Part shown: in pieces, positions 25,757 through 34,299 of the stretch
Numbering within the stretch: position 1 is the first letter of the stretch
Layout: every line of letters begins with the position of its first letter
Assembly: GCA_017860275.1 (NCBI GenBank)
Contig: JAFNAQ010000005.1
Span: forward strand, 62,001 to 126,000
DNA length: 64,000 nt
Direction: 5' to 3'
Origin: Bacteroidota bacterium
GTDB taxonomy: Bacteria; Bacteroidota; Bacteroidia; Bacteroidales; P3
Position numbers and translations under genes: made by a program
Notes under the pieces: generated by a model
Seen by the model: the letters and a program-made list of their open reading frames with translations, nothing else
Told to the model about the DNA's origin: nothing
Databases searched by the model: none

Positions 25757-25786
25757 ACTAGGATTAGACAATAAGCTTATCCTAGT
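25757..25786. terminator. Weak hairpin between convergent genes
   Basis: ACTAGGAT and ATCCTAGT pair around a 14-base loop between the regulator and Hsp20 stops. There is no good T-run, so terminator activity is tentative. Confidence 0.35.
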
Positions 25787-26217
25787 TACTTAATCTCAAT
25801 CTTATACTCCTTCTTTTCATTTGAAGTTGAAGTGTTTCTTGGAATGGTTATTGTCAGCACTCCATTTTCCATCTTCGCCAAAATCTTATCTTTGAGAATA
25901 TTATCAGGTAATGATAGCGATTGCTTAAAATGTGTGTAAGAAAACTCCCTTCTAATATACTTTTCTTTTTTTTCTTTCTCCTGTTTCTCATCTTTCTTTT
26001 CCATAGAGACTTCAAGTATATTATCATCATTTATTTTTACACAAAAATCATCCTTAGTCATTCCTGCTGCAGCAATTTCAATCCTAAATTCATCGTCGGA
26101 CTCAATAATATTAACCGCAGGTGCCATTGAATTATTCTTTCCAAACCAATTACTACTTAGAAAGAAATCGTCAAAGAATGTTGGCATCCATTCTGTTGTT
26201 TTTTTTACTGGTAACAT
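25786..26217 (-). CDS. Hsp20/alpha-crystallin small heat-shock protein
   Basis: The 143-residue protein has the alpha-crystallin domain at about residues 35-140 (FRIEIAAAGMTKDDFCVKI, then MENGVLTITIPR with the GVL motif) and a C-terminal basic tail. Small heat-shock proteins hold unfolding proteins in oligomers without ATP. The N-terminus (VKKTTEWMPTFFDDFF) is typical of Bacteroidota members. It stands alone, convergent with the Crp/Fnr gene. Confidence 0.92.
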   Translation of the reverse strand: MLPVKKTTEWMPTFFDDFFLSSNWFGKNNSMAPAVNIIESDDEFRIEIAAAGMTKDDFCVKINDDNILEVSMEKKDEKQEKEKKEKYIRREFSYTHFKQSLSLPDNILKDKILAKMENGVLTITIPRNTSTSNEKKEYKIEIK

Positions 26218-26293
26218 AACATTTGATTTTATTTCATTAAAACAATTTGAAATGTAAATTGTTTAAGTTAATACCAATTTCAACAAAAGATAT

Positions 26294-26301
26294 TATCTTT
26301 G
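26294..26301 (+). promoter_or_regulatory. Candidate -7 box of the DUF1761 gene
   Basis: TATCTTTG, 48 bases before the ATG at 26350. No clear TTG is found 19-20 bases upstream. Confidence 0.5.
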
Positions 26302-26349
26302 TAATCTAAAGTTAATTAACCAATTAATTAATTATTAAAAACACGAATT

Positions 26350-26793
26350 ATGGAATGTTGTTTAAATGGGGCTTGCCCTTTATCAGAAATCTCTTGGTTG
26401 TGGTATGCTATTGCAACCGTTGTTTCATTTTTTATTGGTGCTATTTGGTATGGAGTCTTATTCTCTAAAACTTGGATGAAGGCCATAAGGTATGAATGTG
26501 CTTGTGGTGCAGATGTAATTAACGGAGAAAAGTGTACTTGTAAGTCTAATGGAGTATTCCTAACTATGCTTTTCCAATTTATTTCAACAGCTTTTGTTGT
26601 ATTTATGTATTTTACCTTAACTTCAATCTCAATCTGGTTATCGGTTATAGTTGTTGTGGCTGTTTGTGCTTGGATGAAATCAAATCTAAAGTTTCAAATA
26701 AGTGATTGGAAAAGATATTTTACATTAGCCTTAATTGATGTTGGATATTTCTTCATTGTTTCTGTTGTTGCAGTTCTTTTTTCATTAATTTAA
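26350..26793 (+). CDS. DUF1761-like membrane protein with cysteine-rich loop
   Basis: The 147-residue protein has four hydrophobic segments at about residues 15-38, 70-88, 92-112 and 125-146, and the motif FFIGAIWYGVLFSKTWMKA of DUF1761. An insert between segments 1 and 2 reads CACGADVINGEKCTC, three closely spaced cysteine groups that could bind metal, and the N-terminus has two more cysteine pairs. The function is unknown. A GyrI-like gene follows after 13 bases. Confidence 0.75.
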   Translation: MECCLNGACPLSEISWLWYAIATVVSFFIGAIWYGVLFSKTWMKAIRYECACGADVINGEKCTCKSNGVFLTMLFQFISTAFVVFMYFTLTSISIWLSVIVVVAVCAWMKSNLKFQISDWKRYFTLALIDVGYFFIVSVVAVLFSLI

Positions 26794-26806
26794 AATCAAA
26801 GTAATT

Positions 26807-27316
26807 ATGCTTTTTAAAAGAGATAGAATTAGTAGCGAATTTGATATAAAGATACCTAAACTTATTGAACGTACTAAAAGAAAAGTTGCTGTATATACGG
26901 TAATTGGAGAATATGGCAAACAAGATTATACTACTTGTTGGTCAAAACTATGGTCCTTTATTAATCAAAACAAACTTTTTGGGATGAGAATGGAGTTTTT
27001 AGGTATATTTCCCGATGACCCAACAACAACTCCTAACGAAGAATATCGTTTTGAAGCTTGTATTACTATCAACAAAGAAGCACAAGATAATGATGAAGTT
27101 AAGATTAAAGAAATCGAAGGGGGTAGATATTTAATGTTTCTCTATACAGGGTGTTATGATAATTTCAAACCAGTATATGATATAATTTATAATGAATACT
27201 TAGCAGATAAGGACTATAAATTTAGATCCGCACCATGGTTAGAGAAATATCTAAACAACCCAGAAAAGACACCTCCTCATAAACTCAGAACAGAGATTTA
27301 TATTCCAATTGAATAA
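26807..27316 (+). CDS. GyrI-like / AraC effector-binding-domain protein
   Basis: The 169-residue protein matches the GyrI-like small-molecule-binding domain: KVAVYTVIGEYGKQDYTTCWSK near the start, FLGIFPDDP in the middle and the terminal RTEIYIPIE. There is no DNA-binding domain, so it is a stand-alone ligand-binding unit like SbmC/GyrI. The ligand is unknown. It shares the transcript of the DUF1761 gene and is followed by a strong terminator. Confidence 0.85.
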   Translation: MLFKRDRISSEFDIKIPKLIERTKRKVAVYTVIGEYGKQDYTTCWSKLWSFINQNKLFGMRMEFLGIFPDDPTTTPNEEYRFEACITINKEAQDNDEVKIKEIEGGRYLMFLYTGCYDNFKPVYDIIYNEYLADKDYKFRSAPWLEKYLNNPEKTPPHKLRTEIYIPIE

Positions 27317-27318
27317 AA

Positions 27319-27350
27319 AAAAGCCGAGAATTTTAATGTTCTCGGCTTTT
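27319..27350. terminator. Bidirectional terminator between GyrI-like and SIMPL genes
   Basis: GCCGAGAA (27323-27330) and TTCTCGGC (27339-27346) form a perfect stem with an eight-base loop, flanked by A and T runs. Confidence 0.9.
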
Positions 27351-27367
27351 TTATCTTATGATATGGT

Positions 27368-28117
27368 TTAATCTTCTAAAAAAAAGACTATTGTACTCAC
27401 AACTCTCGCTTTTTGCAAATATGCTTCCTTTGGTGCTGATGAAGCTACTTCCTCATCGTTATAATAAGATCCGACAATTGATATTTGACCTTGAGATGCT
27501 GTTTTAATCTTTCCTAATTTTGACTGAGAGTCATTAGCAAATTGTTCTCCAGCTAGACGTGCATTCTTTGTACTCTCGGCAATTAAAGCTGGCTTTATAC
27601 TATTAAGTTCTGGAAAAACAAATTCGCAGCTGATACTTGAGGATAAATTTCTATTTATTAAATCTAGATCAATATTATTACTCATTTCTGATGCTTTTTC
27701 AACATTTTTTATAGAAATTATAATTGTTCTTGAACTCCTATATCTATCAATTTTAATTTTTTGCTTGAGTTCATAATCATATCTATAATATTCTTTACCA
27801 TCATAAAGACTTATTTGACTTACTTTAATATCGCCGTCTATATATCCCTTTTCTTTTAAATACACCTGAATAGCTTTAACTTGATTATCTGTTTTTGATA
27901 TTAATTCTTTCGGTATATCGCCAGAAAAAGATATATTTATTTTAATAAAAGCTTGGGTAGACTTTATTTCTTTTTCGGCTAAACCTTTTACTGTTACTAT
28001 TCTATCTTTATCGCTAAATGATTTCAACCCTTTAAATACATAATAACCAGCAATTATTAATCCTAATGCAATAGAAATTGCAAGGATAAATAACCCAAAA
28101 TCTTTAATTTTATTCAT
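27368..28117 (-). CDS. SIMPL (DUF541) domain protein
   Basis: The 249-residue protein has one N-terminal membrane anchor (about residues 8-28) and a SIMPL domain: RIVTVKGLAEKEIKSTQAFI, then STKNARLAGEQFA and a C-terminal strand. SIMPL proteins are exported and of poorly known function (oxidative-stress resistance, the oligomeric BP26 of Brucella). It follows a lipoprotein gene after six bases and probably shares its transcript. Confidence 0.88.
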   Translation of the reverse strand: MNKIKDFGLFILAISIALGLIIAGYYVFKGLKSFSDKDRIVTVKGLAEKEIKSTQAFIKINISFSGDIPKELISKTDNQVKAIQVYLKEKGYIDGDIKVSQISLYDGKEYYRYDYELKQKIKIDRYRSSRTIIISIKNVEKASEMSNNIDLDLINRNLSSSISCEFVFPELNSIKPALIAESTKNARLAGEQFANDSQSKLGKIKTASQGQISIVGSYYNDEEVASSAPKEAYLQKARVVSTIVFFLED

Positions 28118-28123
28118 ATTCGA

Positions 28124-28672
28124 TTATTTTTTAGCCGGTGATATTGGAAAATCTTGGAATTGAATTGTTACAGCTCTAATGTCTTCGAAATCGTAAACAT
28201 CCACTAACTTCCCAATAAACCTTCCTGAAATCTTTCCATCTTGATTCTTTGTTATTACAAGATTACCTTCTTTATAATACATAAATTTATCAAAGGTAAC
28301 GGAATTTTCTGTTGCACCTCTATTTTTGAAATACATTACATTGTAGTCTAAAAAACCACCTTGGTCATTTACATTAACATGAAGAATAAGATATTGTCTT
28401 AGTGTGGCAACATTATCTGATAAATCTTCAGTACAAACAACAAAGTCAATAAACTTTGATTCACTCTCTTGAGGTTCTGTCTTTGCATACATAGTTGCAA
28501 AATTATTCCCTCTCCACATAAAATCACCGCCAAGTTTCATCTTAAAATATAATCCAGATGATGGGATTGGGCTATCATCTATCTTGACTTCATCTGTTTC
28601 TTCTTTACATGAAACAAAAATTAATGAGATTAATATCCCAAAAACGATGGCAAAATTCTTAATATTTTTCAT
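28124..28672 (-). CDS. Predicted lipoprotein, unknown family
   Basis: The 182-residue protein has a lipoprotein signal peptide with lipobox FVSC and the lipidated cysteine at residue 22, then KEETDEVKID, an acidic export-type stretch. The remaining 155 residues look like an eight- to ten-stranded barrel without a recognised motif. It heads a two-gene unit with the SIMPL gene, so it may work with it in the envelope. Confidence 0.65.
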   Translation of the reverse strand: MKNIKNFAIVFGILISLIFVSCKEETDEVKIDDSPIPSSGLYFKMKLGGDFMWRGNNFATMYAKTEPQESESKFIDFVVCTEDLSDNVATLRQYLILHVNVNDQGGFLDYNVMYFKNRGATENSVTFDKFMYYKEGNLVITKNQDGKISGRFIGKLVDVYDFEDIRAVTIQFQDFPISPAKK

Positions 28673-28748
28673 AGTATAAAGTAATAATGTGTTTTTCTTT
28701 GTGCAAAGGAAAACATTTTTATGTAATTATCAAACTATTGAACAATAA

Positions 28749-28782
28749 AAAAGCCGTTATTGTAAGTAATAACGGCTTTTTT
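28749..28782 (-). terminator. Terminator of the DUF1015 gene
   Basis: GCCGTTATT (28753-28761) and AATAACGGC (28768-28776) form a perfect stem with a six-base loop. On the minus strand a T-run follows; a T-run also exists on the plus strand. Confidence 0.9.
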
Positions 28783-28796
28783 ATTTAGAAATAATA

Positions 28797-30050
28797 TTAA
28801 ACTAATTCATGAATTACTAATCCTGAACGAAGTTTTGGTTCAAACCAAGTAGTCTTTGGTGGCATAATATTTCCTGAATCAGCGATATCAATTAATTGTT
28901 GCATTGAAACAGCATATAATGCAAATGCTACCTTCATTTCTCCATTATCTACTCTACGTTTTAATTCACCAAGTCCACGGATACCTCCAATAAAATCAAT
29001 TCTCTTAGATGTTCTTAGGTCTTTAATATCTAATACTTCATCAAGAACTAAATTAGAAAGAATGGTTACATCCAATACCCCAATTGGGTCATTATCATTA
29101 TAAGTTCCTTCTTTAGCTGTTAGCTTATACCAAGCTCCTGATAAATACATTGAAAATTCATGAAGTTTTGAAGGGGAATAAATATCTTCTCCCATTTTTT
29201 CAACTACAAACGATTTTTCTAACTTAGAGATAAATTCTTCTTCCTTTAAACCATTTAAGTCTTTAACTACACGATTATAATCAATAATCTTTAATTGGCT
29301 ATCTGGGAAAATTACTGCCATAAAGTAATTATATTCTTCTTCTCCTGTATGATTAGGATTTGCAGCTTTTCTTTCTTGACCTACTCTTGCAGCAGCAGCT
29401 GTTCTATGATGACCATCAGCTACATATAATGAAGGAATCTCATTTTCGAAGATTTCTTCTATTCTTTTTACAGTTATTGGGTTTTCAATAACCCAGAAAT
29501 GGTGTCCAAAACCGTCTTCTTTTCCTACGAAATCATATATTGGTTTTTCATTCTTAACAATATTTGCTACGATTTGATCAATTTCTTTGTGTGCGGGATA
29601 AGCAAAGAATACTGGCTCTACGTTTGCATTTGTAATGTTTACGTGAATCATTCTATCGTCTTCTTTATCCTTACGAGTTAGTTCGTGTTTTTTAATGTTA
29701 TTATTGAAATAATCATCAACGTGAGTACAACCTACAATACCATATTGAGTTCTTCCATCCATTGTTTGTGCATAGATATAAAGCTTTGGCTCATTATCTT
29801 GAACCAACCATTTATTATCTTTAAACAAATTAAAATTCTCAACAACTTTATCATATACTTCTTTTGAGTGCTCATCAATTCCCTCAGGTAGATCTATCTC
29901 TGCCTTGGTTACTCTTAATAAAGATACTTCGTTTCCTGCTGCCATTACTCTTGCTTCAGCAGAATTCATTACATCATAAGGAAGTGTTGCTAACTTATCA
30001 GCAATCTCAACAGGAGGGCGATAGCCCTTGAAAGCTTTTACTCTTGCCAT
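28797..30050 (-). CDS. DUF1015 family protein
   Basis: The 417-residue protein carries the family's signature YVADGHHRTAAAARVG near residue 220 and the start VKAFKGYRPPVEIADKLATLPYDV. Family members resemble ParB/Srx-like folds and often sit next to serA and serC, which is not the case here. The biochemical role is unknown. It has its own promoter and terminator, so it is a single-gene unit. Confidence 0.9.
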   Translation of the reverse strand: MARVKAFKGYRPPVEIADKLATLPYDVMNSAEARVMAAGNEVSLLRVTKAEIDLPEGIDEHSKEVYDKVVENFNLFKDNKWLVQDNEPKLYIYAQTMDGRTQYGIVGCTHVDDYFNNNIKKHELTRKDKEDDRMIHVNITNANVEPVFFAYPAHKEIDQIVANIVKNEKPIYDFVGKEDGFGHHFWVIENPITVKRIEEIFENEIPSLYVADGHHRTAAAARVGQERKAANPNHTGEEEYNYFMAVIFPDSQLKIIDYNRVVKDLNGLKEEEFISKLEKSFVVEKMGEDIYSPSKLHEFSMYLSGAWYKLTAKEGTYNDNDPIGVLDVTILSNLVLDEVLDIKDLRTSKRIDFIGGIRGLGELKRRVDNGEMKVAFALYAVSMQQLIDIADSGNIMPPKTTWFEPKLRSGLVIHELV

Positions 30051-30096
30051 TTTTGTTTTATTTTGAATGTTAGTATTTTAACTTTAAATTGTTGTG

Positions 30097-30127
30097 CAAA
30101 GATAAATTAAATATTTCAATCCTCAAA
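30097..30127 (-). promoter_or_regulatory. Promoter of the DUF1015 gene
   Basis: On the minus strand TTTG (30127-30124), exactly 19 bases, then TATCTTTG (30104-30097), 46 bases before the ATG. Confidence 0.8.
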
Positions 30128-30219
30128 AAGGGAAAAATGATTTTAGTATTAAAGCATTAATTAGAGACAATAATTATTAATTCTTTATCTTATAATTATG
30201 AAATTTCGTGGAAATAAAA

Positions 30220-30227
30220 TATATTTG
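30220..30227 (+). promoter_or_regulatory. Candidate -7 box of porW
   Basis: TATATTTG, 57 bases before the TTG start. No convincing -33 element is seen. Confidence 0.45.
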
Positions 30228-30284
30228 CAGATTGGTAGTTATTTATAGGTAGGTACAATATATTTATAATTATTTGATTTTATC

Positions 30285-33068
30285 TTGAAAACAATTTATA
30301 AAAGAACTCTTAAAATTCTATTTACTCTTGTTGTTATTTCATTCTTAGTATCATGCTCTACTAAGAAAAATAAATGGTATACAAGAGCATATCATTCAAC
30401 TGTTGCTCATTACAATGCTTATTGGAATGGTAATGACGCTTTTAAGCAAGGAATAAAAACTGTGAATGAGGCTCAAAAGGATGACTTTTCAAGGATATTA
30501 CCCGTTTTCAAAGTTGGTCTTAATGATAATGTGGCTACAATAAAACCTAATATGGAAAGAGCTATTGAGAAAAGCTCTAAAGTTATCAAAAAGCATTCAA
30601 TGTTTATTGACCAAAAAGAAAGAAATCCAGAGATAAAAAAAGCCTATCTTCTAATTGGAAAATCCAGCTTCTACAAAAAAGATTACAAGACCGCAACGGC
30701 AACTTTCAAATATATAATCAACTCATACAAAGATAATGATGTTGCTTATGAGGCTATGATTTGGCTTGCGTTTACTTATTGTAAAACAAAAGAATATTCA
30801 TTATCGGAAACTACGTTAGATCAGGTAAGGAACAAAATTCAAGATGGTAAAGCTCCTAAAAGTTTAAATAAATTTCTTTATTCTGTTTATGCAGAAACTG
30901 CAATTGATCAAAAGAAGTATGGTAAAGCACTTGAATACATACAACTAGCAAAGAAGAATTCATGGTCACGTTCTTTCAATACTAGATTGATGTTTATTGA
31001 GGCTCAGTTCTATCAGCAAGCAAATGAATTAGAGAGGGCAAGTAAACTTTATGGAAAAACATCTTCTAGAGCTACATCTTTCGACATGCAATTTGCCTCA
31101 AAGCTTTTTCAAGCCATGTGTTATGATCCCAAAAAGGGAAATAGTAAAAAGATTATTTCAAAACTGGATGACATGGCTCAAGAAAAAAAGAATGAAATAT
31201 ACAAAGACCAAATTTTCTATGCATTAGCAGAAATATATTATAAGGATAAAAACGTTGATAAAGCCTGCTTGTATTGGGAAAAATCGGTTAATGCATCCTT
31301 TAATAATGATAATCAAAAAATATCCTCTTCTCTTCGTTATGCTGATGTAAATTACGATCTACTTGAAAAATATGAACAAGCTCAAATGTATTATGATACT
31401 GCACTCTCTGTTATGAAGAGGGATTATCCTAACTATGACAAAATTAAAAGCAAACAAATAGTTCTAACAAATTTAGTTACAAATATTAGAATAGTTAATA
31501 GATGGGATAGCCTTATGGCTATGTCTAACCTTAGTCTAGCAGAATTAGATACAAAGATTGTTGAATGGATTTCTCAGTACAAGAAAAGAGAAGAAGAGAA
31601 GAAAAAAGCTGAAATGCTTGCAAAGGCATTATCTCAAAGAGCAACAACAGGAAATCCTTATGATCAGTATCAACAACAAAGCTCTTGGTATTTCTATAAC
31701 AACAACACTGTTCAAGCTGGCAAAACTGAATATATTCGAATTTGGGGAAATAGGAAACTAGAAGATAATTGGCGTTTAAGCGACAAACAACAAAGTTTTG
31801 ATCTTAGTGAATTAGAGGATTCAACTTCTTCCGAAGATATTGATTCTTTAGATACATTTGGTCAACCAATCAAAAAACCAGTTATTACAACTCAAGACCC
31901 CCTTTCAAAAGATTTTTACACAAAAGATATACCTAGAACCCAAGGTCAAAAAGATACTGCAAACTTTGAAATTTCAAAGGCTCTTCTAACAATTGGCTAT
32001 ATATACTATCAAGGTTTATCAAACAATGGAAAGGCTATTTCAACATTTCTTGAGCTCCAAAAGAGATTTCCTACCTATCAAACAACATTACCTTCCTCCT
32101 ATCATCTTTATAGAATATATGATAAGATTGGTCAAACACCTAATGCAAACTATTATAAGAACAAGGTATTAAAGGAATATCCTGAAAGTGAGTTTGCAAT
32201 GATGATAAGCAATCCTGACTATTGGCAAGAGCTGGCTAAATCAAATACCAAATCAGAAAGATTATATAAAAACGTATATGATACATACTCAAACAATGAT
32301 TATCAAAGTGCAATTCAACTTGCAAAAGATGCTATAGATTCTCTTAATTTTGGACCATATATTCCTAGACTTTTGTATATCGAAGCCTTATCTAAGGGAA
32401 AATTACATGGGATTGATTCACTTATGAATTATTTGAATATGATTGTATTTAATTATCCAAGTTCTGAAATAACTCCAACTATAGAAAACCAACTTAAATA
32501 TCTAAGCTCTAATTATAATATTGCAAGTAAAAATCTTGCATATAAGCCAAATGAGATCAAGTCAAAAAATAATAAAGAAACTAAGGAAACTGACAACGAT
32601 GAATCTAAAGAACAAATTAACAAGAAAGAAGTAGTTGAAAATACAATTATTGATGAAGACATTCTTGATTCTGAAAGTCTTATTTATAGATATAGAAATA
32701 TGGATCATTTCTATGTAATATTATTTGATGATGATAAGATTAATGCATCCGAATTGAAAGTTCTTTTTTCTGATTTCAATTCAAAATATTACCCTTCTGA
32801 TAATCTAAAGCTTACTAGTTTACTATTTACTATGAGTCAACAAATGATTACTGTTAATAAGTTTGAAGATATTGAGAAGGCTATGACTTATTTTAATTCA
32901 ATTATTTCAACAAACGAGGTATTAAAAGATATTGATCCAAGTAGCTTTAAACACTTTATTATATCTAGTCAAAACTACCCTACATTCTATAACAGAAAGA
33001 ATATTCCTGCATACTTAAAATTCTTCAGAATATTCTATTTAAACCCACAAAAGAATAATAATAAATAA
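30285..33068 (+). CDS. porW: PorW/SprE lipoprotein of the type IX secretion system
   Basis: The 927-residue protein has a lipoprotein signal (LVSC, cysteine about residue 24) and the characteristic STKKNKWYTRAYHSTVAHYN start shared with SprE/PorW. TPR-like helical repeats then run through most of the protein (for example KDYKTATATFKYIINSYKDN). A charged KKREEEKKKAEML helix lies near residue 430 and an acidic KETDNDESKEQ linker near residue 770. PorW is required for T9SS export and gliding in relatives. The start codon is TTG; no ATG exists before the lipobox. Bactofilin and an AtpI-like gene follow, a common Bacteroidota order. Confidence 0.9.
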   Translation: MKTIYKRTLKILFTLVVISFLVSCSTKKNKWYTRAYHSTVAHYNAYWNGNDAFKQGIKTVNEAQKDDFSRILPVFKVGLNDNVATIKPNMERAIEKSSKVIKKHSMFIDQKERNPEIKKAYLLIGKSSFYKKDYKTATATFKYIINSYKDNDVAYEAMIWLAFTYCKTKEYSLSETTLDQVRNKIQDGKAPKSLNKFLYSVYAETAIDQKKYGKALEYIQLAKKNSWSRSFNTRLMFIEAQFYQQANELERASKLYGKTSSRATSFDMQFASKLFQAMCYDPKKGNSKKIISKLDDMAQEKKNEIYKDQIFYALAEIYYKDKNVDKACLYWEKSVNASFNNDNQKISSSLRYADVNYDLLEKYEQAQMYYDTALSVMKRDYPNYDKIKSKQIVLTNLVTNIRIVNRWDSLMAMSNLSLAELDTKIVEWISQYKKREEEKKKAEMLAKALSQRATTGNPYDQYQQQSSWYFYNNNTVQAGKTEYIRIWGNRKLEDNWRLSDKQQSFDLSELEDSTSSEDIDSLDTFGQPIKKPVITTQDPLSKDFYTKDIPRTQGQKDTANFEISKALLTIGYIYYQGLSNNGKAISTFLELQKRFPTYQTTLPSSYHLYRIYDKIGQTPNANYYKNKVLKEYPESEFAMMISNPDYWQELAKSNTKSERLYKNVYDTYSNNDYQSAIQLAKDAIDSLNFGPYIPRLLYIEALSKGKLHGIDSLMNYLNMIVFNYPSSEITPTIENQLKYLSSNYNIASKNLAYKPNEIKSKNNKETKETDNDESKEQINKKEVVENTIIDEDILDSESLIYRYRNMDHFYVILFDDDKINASELKVLFSDFNSKYYPSDNLKLTSLLFTMSQQMITVNKFEDIEKAMTYFNSIISTNEVLKDIDPSSFKHFIISSQNYPTFYNRKNIPAYLKFFRIFYLNPQKNNNK

Positions 33069-33085
33069 TCTAAAAATATTATATT

Positions 33086-33466
33086 ATGGCAAAATCTTTA
33101 TACGAACAAGAGACCAATTCTATTAATATCATTAATAGTAAAACTAAGATTAAAGGAGATATATCAAGTGAAGGAGATCTAAGAATTGACGGCACTATTG
33201 ATGGTACTTTAATAATTAAAGGGAAATTAGTTGTAAGTACTACAGCTATAATAAATGGGAATATTTCTTGTCAAAACGGTGACATATCTGGAAAGGTAGA
33301 GGGAAATATTATTGCCAAAGAATTATTATCATTAAAAAGCAATTCATATATCAATGGCGATATAACAGTTGGACAACTATCAATTGAACCAGGGGCTTTA
33401 TTTACAGGTAAATGTAGTATGGTAAATGCTCAAAAACCTATAATTGCTAACGTTGAAAATAAATAA
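33086..33466 (+). CDS. Bactofilin (polymer-forming cytoskeletal protein)
   Basis: The 126-residue protein is a bactofilin: SSEGDLRIDGTIDGTL followed by repeats ending in I-x-G-x-I, such as INGNISCQNGDISGKVEGNI, which build a right-handed beta-helix. Bactofilins form nucleotide-free filaments at the inner face of the membrane. The gene starts 17 bases after porW, and the next ATG begins two bases after its stop. Confidence 0.93.
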   Translation: MAKSLYEQETNSINIINSKTKIKGDISSEGDLRIDGTIDGTLIIKGKLVVSTTAIINGNISCQNGDISGKVEGNIIAKELLSLKSNSYINGDITVGQLSIEPGALFTGKCSMVNAQKPIIANVENK

Positions 33467-33467
33467 T

Positions 33468-33854
33468 ATGCAAAATAATCCTATTACTTCTTATATCCTT
33501 AAGCTAACATTCTACTCATTGGCTATAAGCTTTATTGGAATGTTTTCTCTTATATTTTTACCCAAAGAATATATAAGTCAAAACCTACCCTACTTTATTG
33601 CGATGTTTTATGTCTGCACAGGAATAAGTTACATATCAATATATCTTTTAGTTAAGAATAAAAAGATGAGATTTGAGAATATATTTATGATAACAAAATT
33701 CTCTAAATTGTTTGTTTATATAATAACATTCTGTGTAGTACTTTTTCTTGGGAATGAGAACCCAATTTCATTTTTAATTTCTTTTGCATTACTTTTTGCA
33801 TTATATTTGCTGTTCGATACATTAACACTTAAGAAGTTAACCAAAACATTTTAA
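33468..33854 (+). CDS. Four-helix membrane protein at the AtpI position
   Basis: The 128-residue protein has four hydrophobic segments (about residues 10-30, 42-62, 76-97 and 101-118) with short charged loops. It starts at the ATG two bases after the bactofilin stop; a frame opening at 33444 would overlap that gene. In many Bacteroidota the order porW-bactofilin-AtpI-atpB is found, so I infer an AtpI-like assembly factor for the F-type ATP synthase. The ATP synthase genes do not follow here. The sequence itself carries no diagnostic motif. Confidence 0.6.
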   Translation: MQNNPITSYILKLTFYSLAISFIGMFSLIFLPKEYISQNLPYFIAMFYVCTGISYISIYLLVKNKKMRFENIFMITKFSKLFVYIITFCVVLFLGNENPISFLISFALLFALYLLFDTLTLKKLTKTF

Positions 33855-33864
33855 ATAAAAATAT

Positions 33865-34278
33865 ATGAAGAATAAATCATTACTTTTTTTAGGAGCAGTA
33901 TTAATAGTTAGTATTTTTTCAACCATTGGTTGTAAAGAAGAGGTAGACAATGATATTATTACTGGTAAATGGGTTGAAAAAGAAATCCAAAGTGATACAA
34001 CAATTGCAGATTGTGTTAAAACATCTTATATAGAATTCTCAGAATATAATATTGATCTTCACAAAAGGGTATTATCATTCAATAATGTATGTGACACTAT
34101 TTACCGTTCTGTAGGAAATTACACAATAAATGGAGACACATTGGTAATTAAAGACACAATGAATGTAACTAAGCTATATACAATTCAATTTATCAACGAT
34201 AAAGAAATGAGATTTACTGAACCAGACGTAAACAGTGGAGGTTTAATTTATCACAATTACCTAAGATTTGATAAGTAG
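33865..34278 (+). CDS. Predicted lipocalin-like lipoprotein
   Basis: The 137-residue protein has a lipoprotein signal with lipobox TIGC (cysteine 23), then an acidic EEVDND stretch. The pattern ITGKWVEKEIQSDT, then YIEFSEYNI and VGNYTINGDTLVIKD, is the strand layout of small lipocalin-like Bacteroidota lipoproteins. The function is unknown. It lies ten bases after the AtpI-like gene. Its stop codon is inside a hairpin shared with hydE. Confidence 0.65.
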   Translation: MKNKSLLFLGAVLIVSIFSTIGCKEEVDNDIITGKWVEKEIQSDTTIADCVKTSYIEFSEYNIDLHKRVLSFNNVCDTIYRSVGNYTINGDTLVIKDTMNVTKLYTIQFINDKEMRFTEPDVNSGGLIYHNYLRFDK

Positions 34279-34299
34279 TTTTAAATACTACTTATCAAA
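34267..34299. terminator. Perfect 13-bp palindromic hairpin across two stop codons
   Basis: TTTGATAAGTAGT (34267-34279) pairs with ACTACTTATCAAA (34287-34299) around a seven-base loop. It covers the stop codons of the lipoprotein gene (TAG at 34276-34278) and hydE. There is no long T-run on either side, so termination is likely but not certain. Confidence 0.55.
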
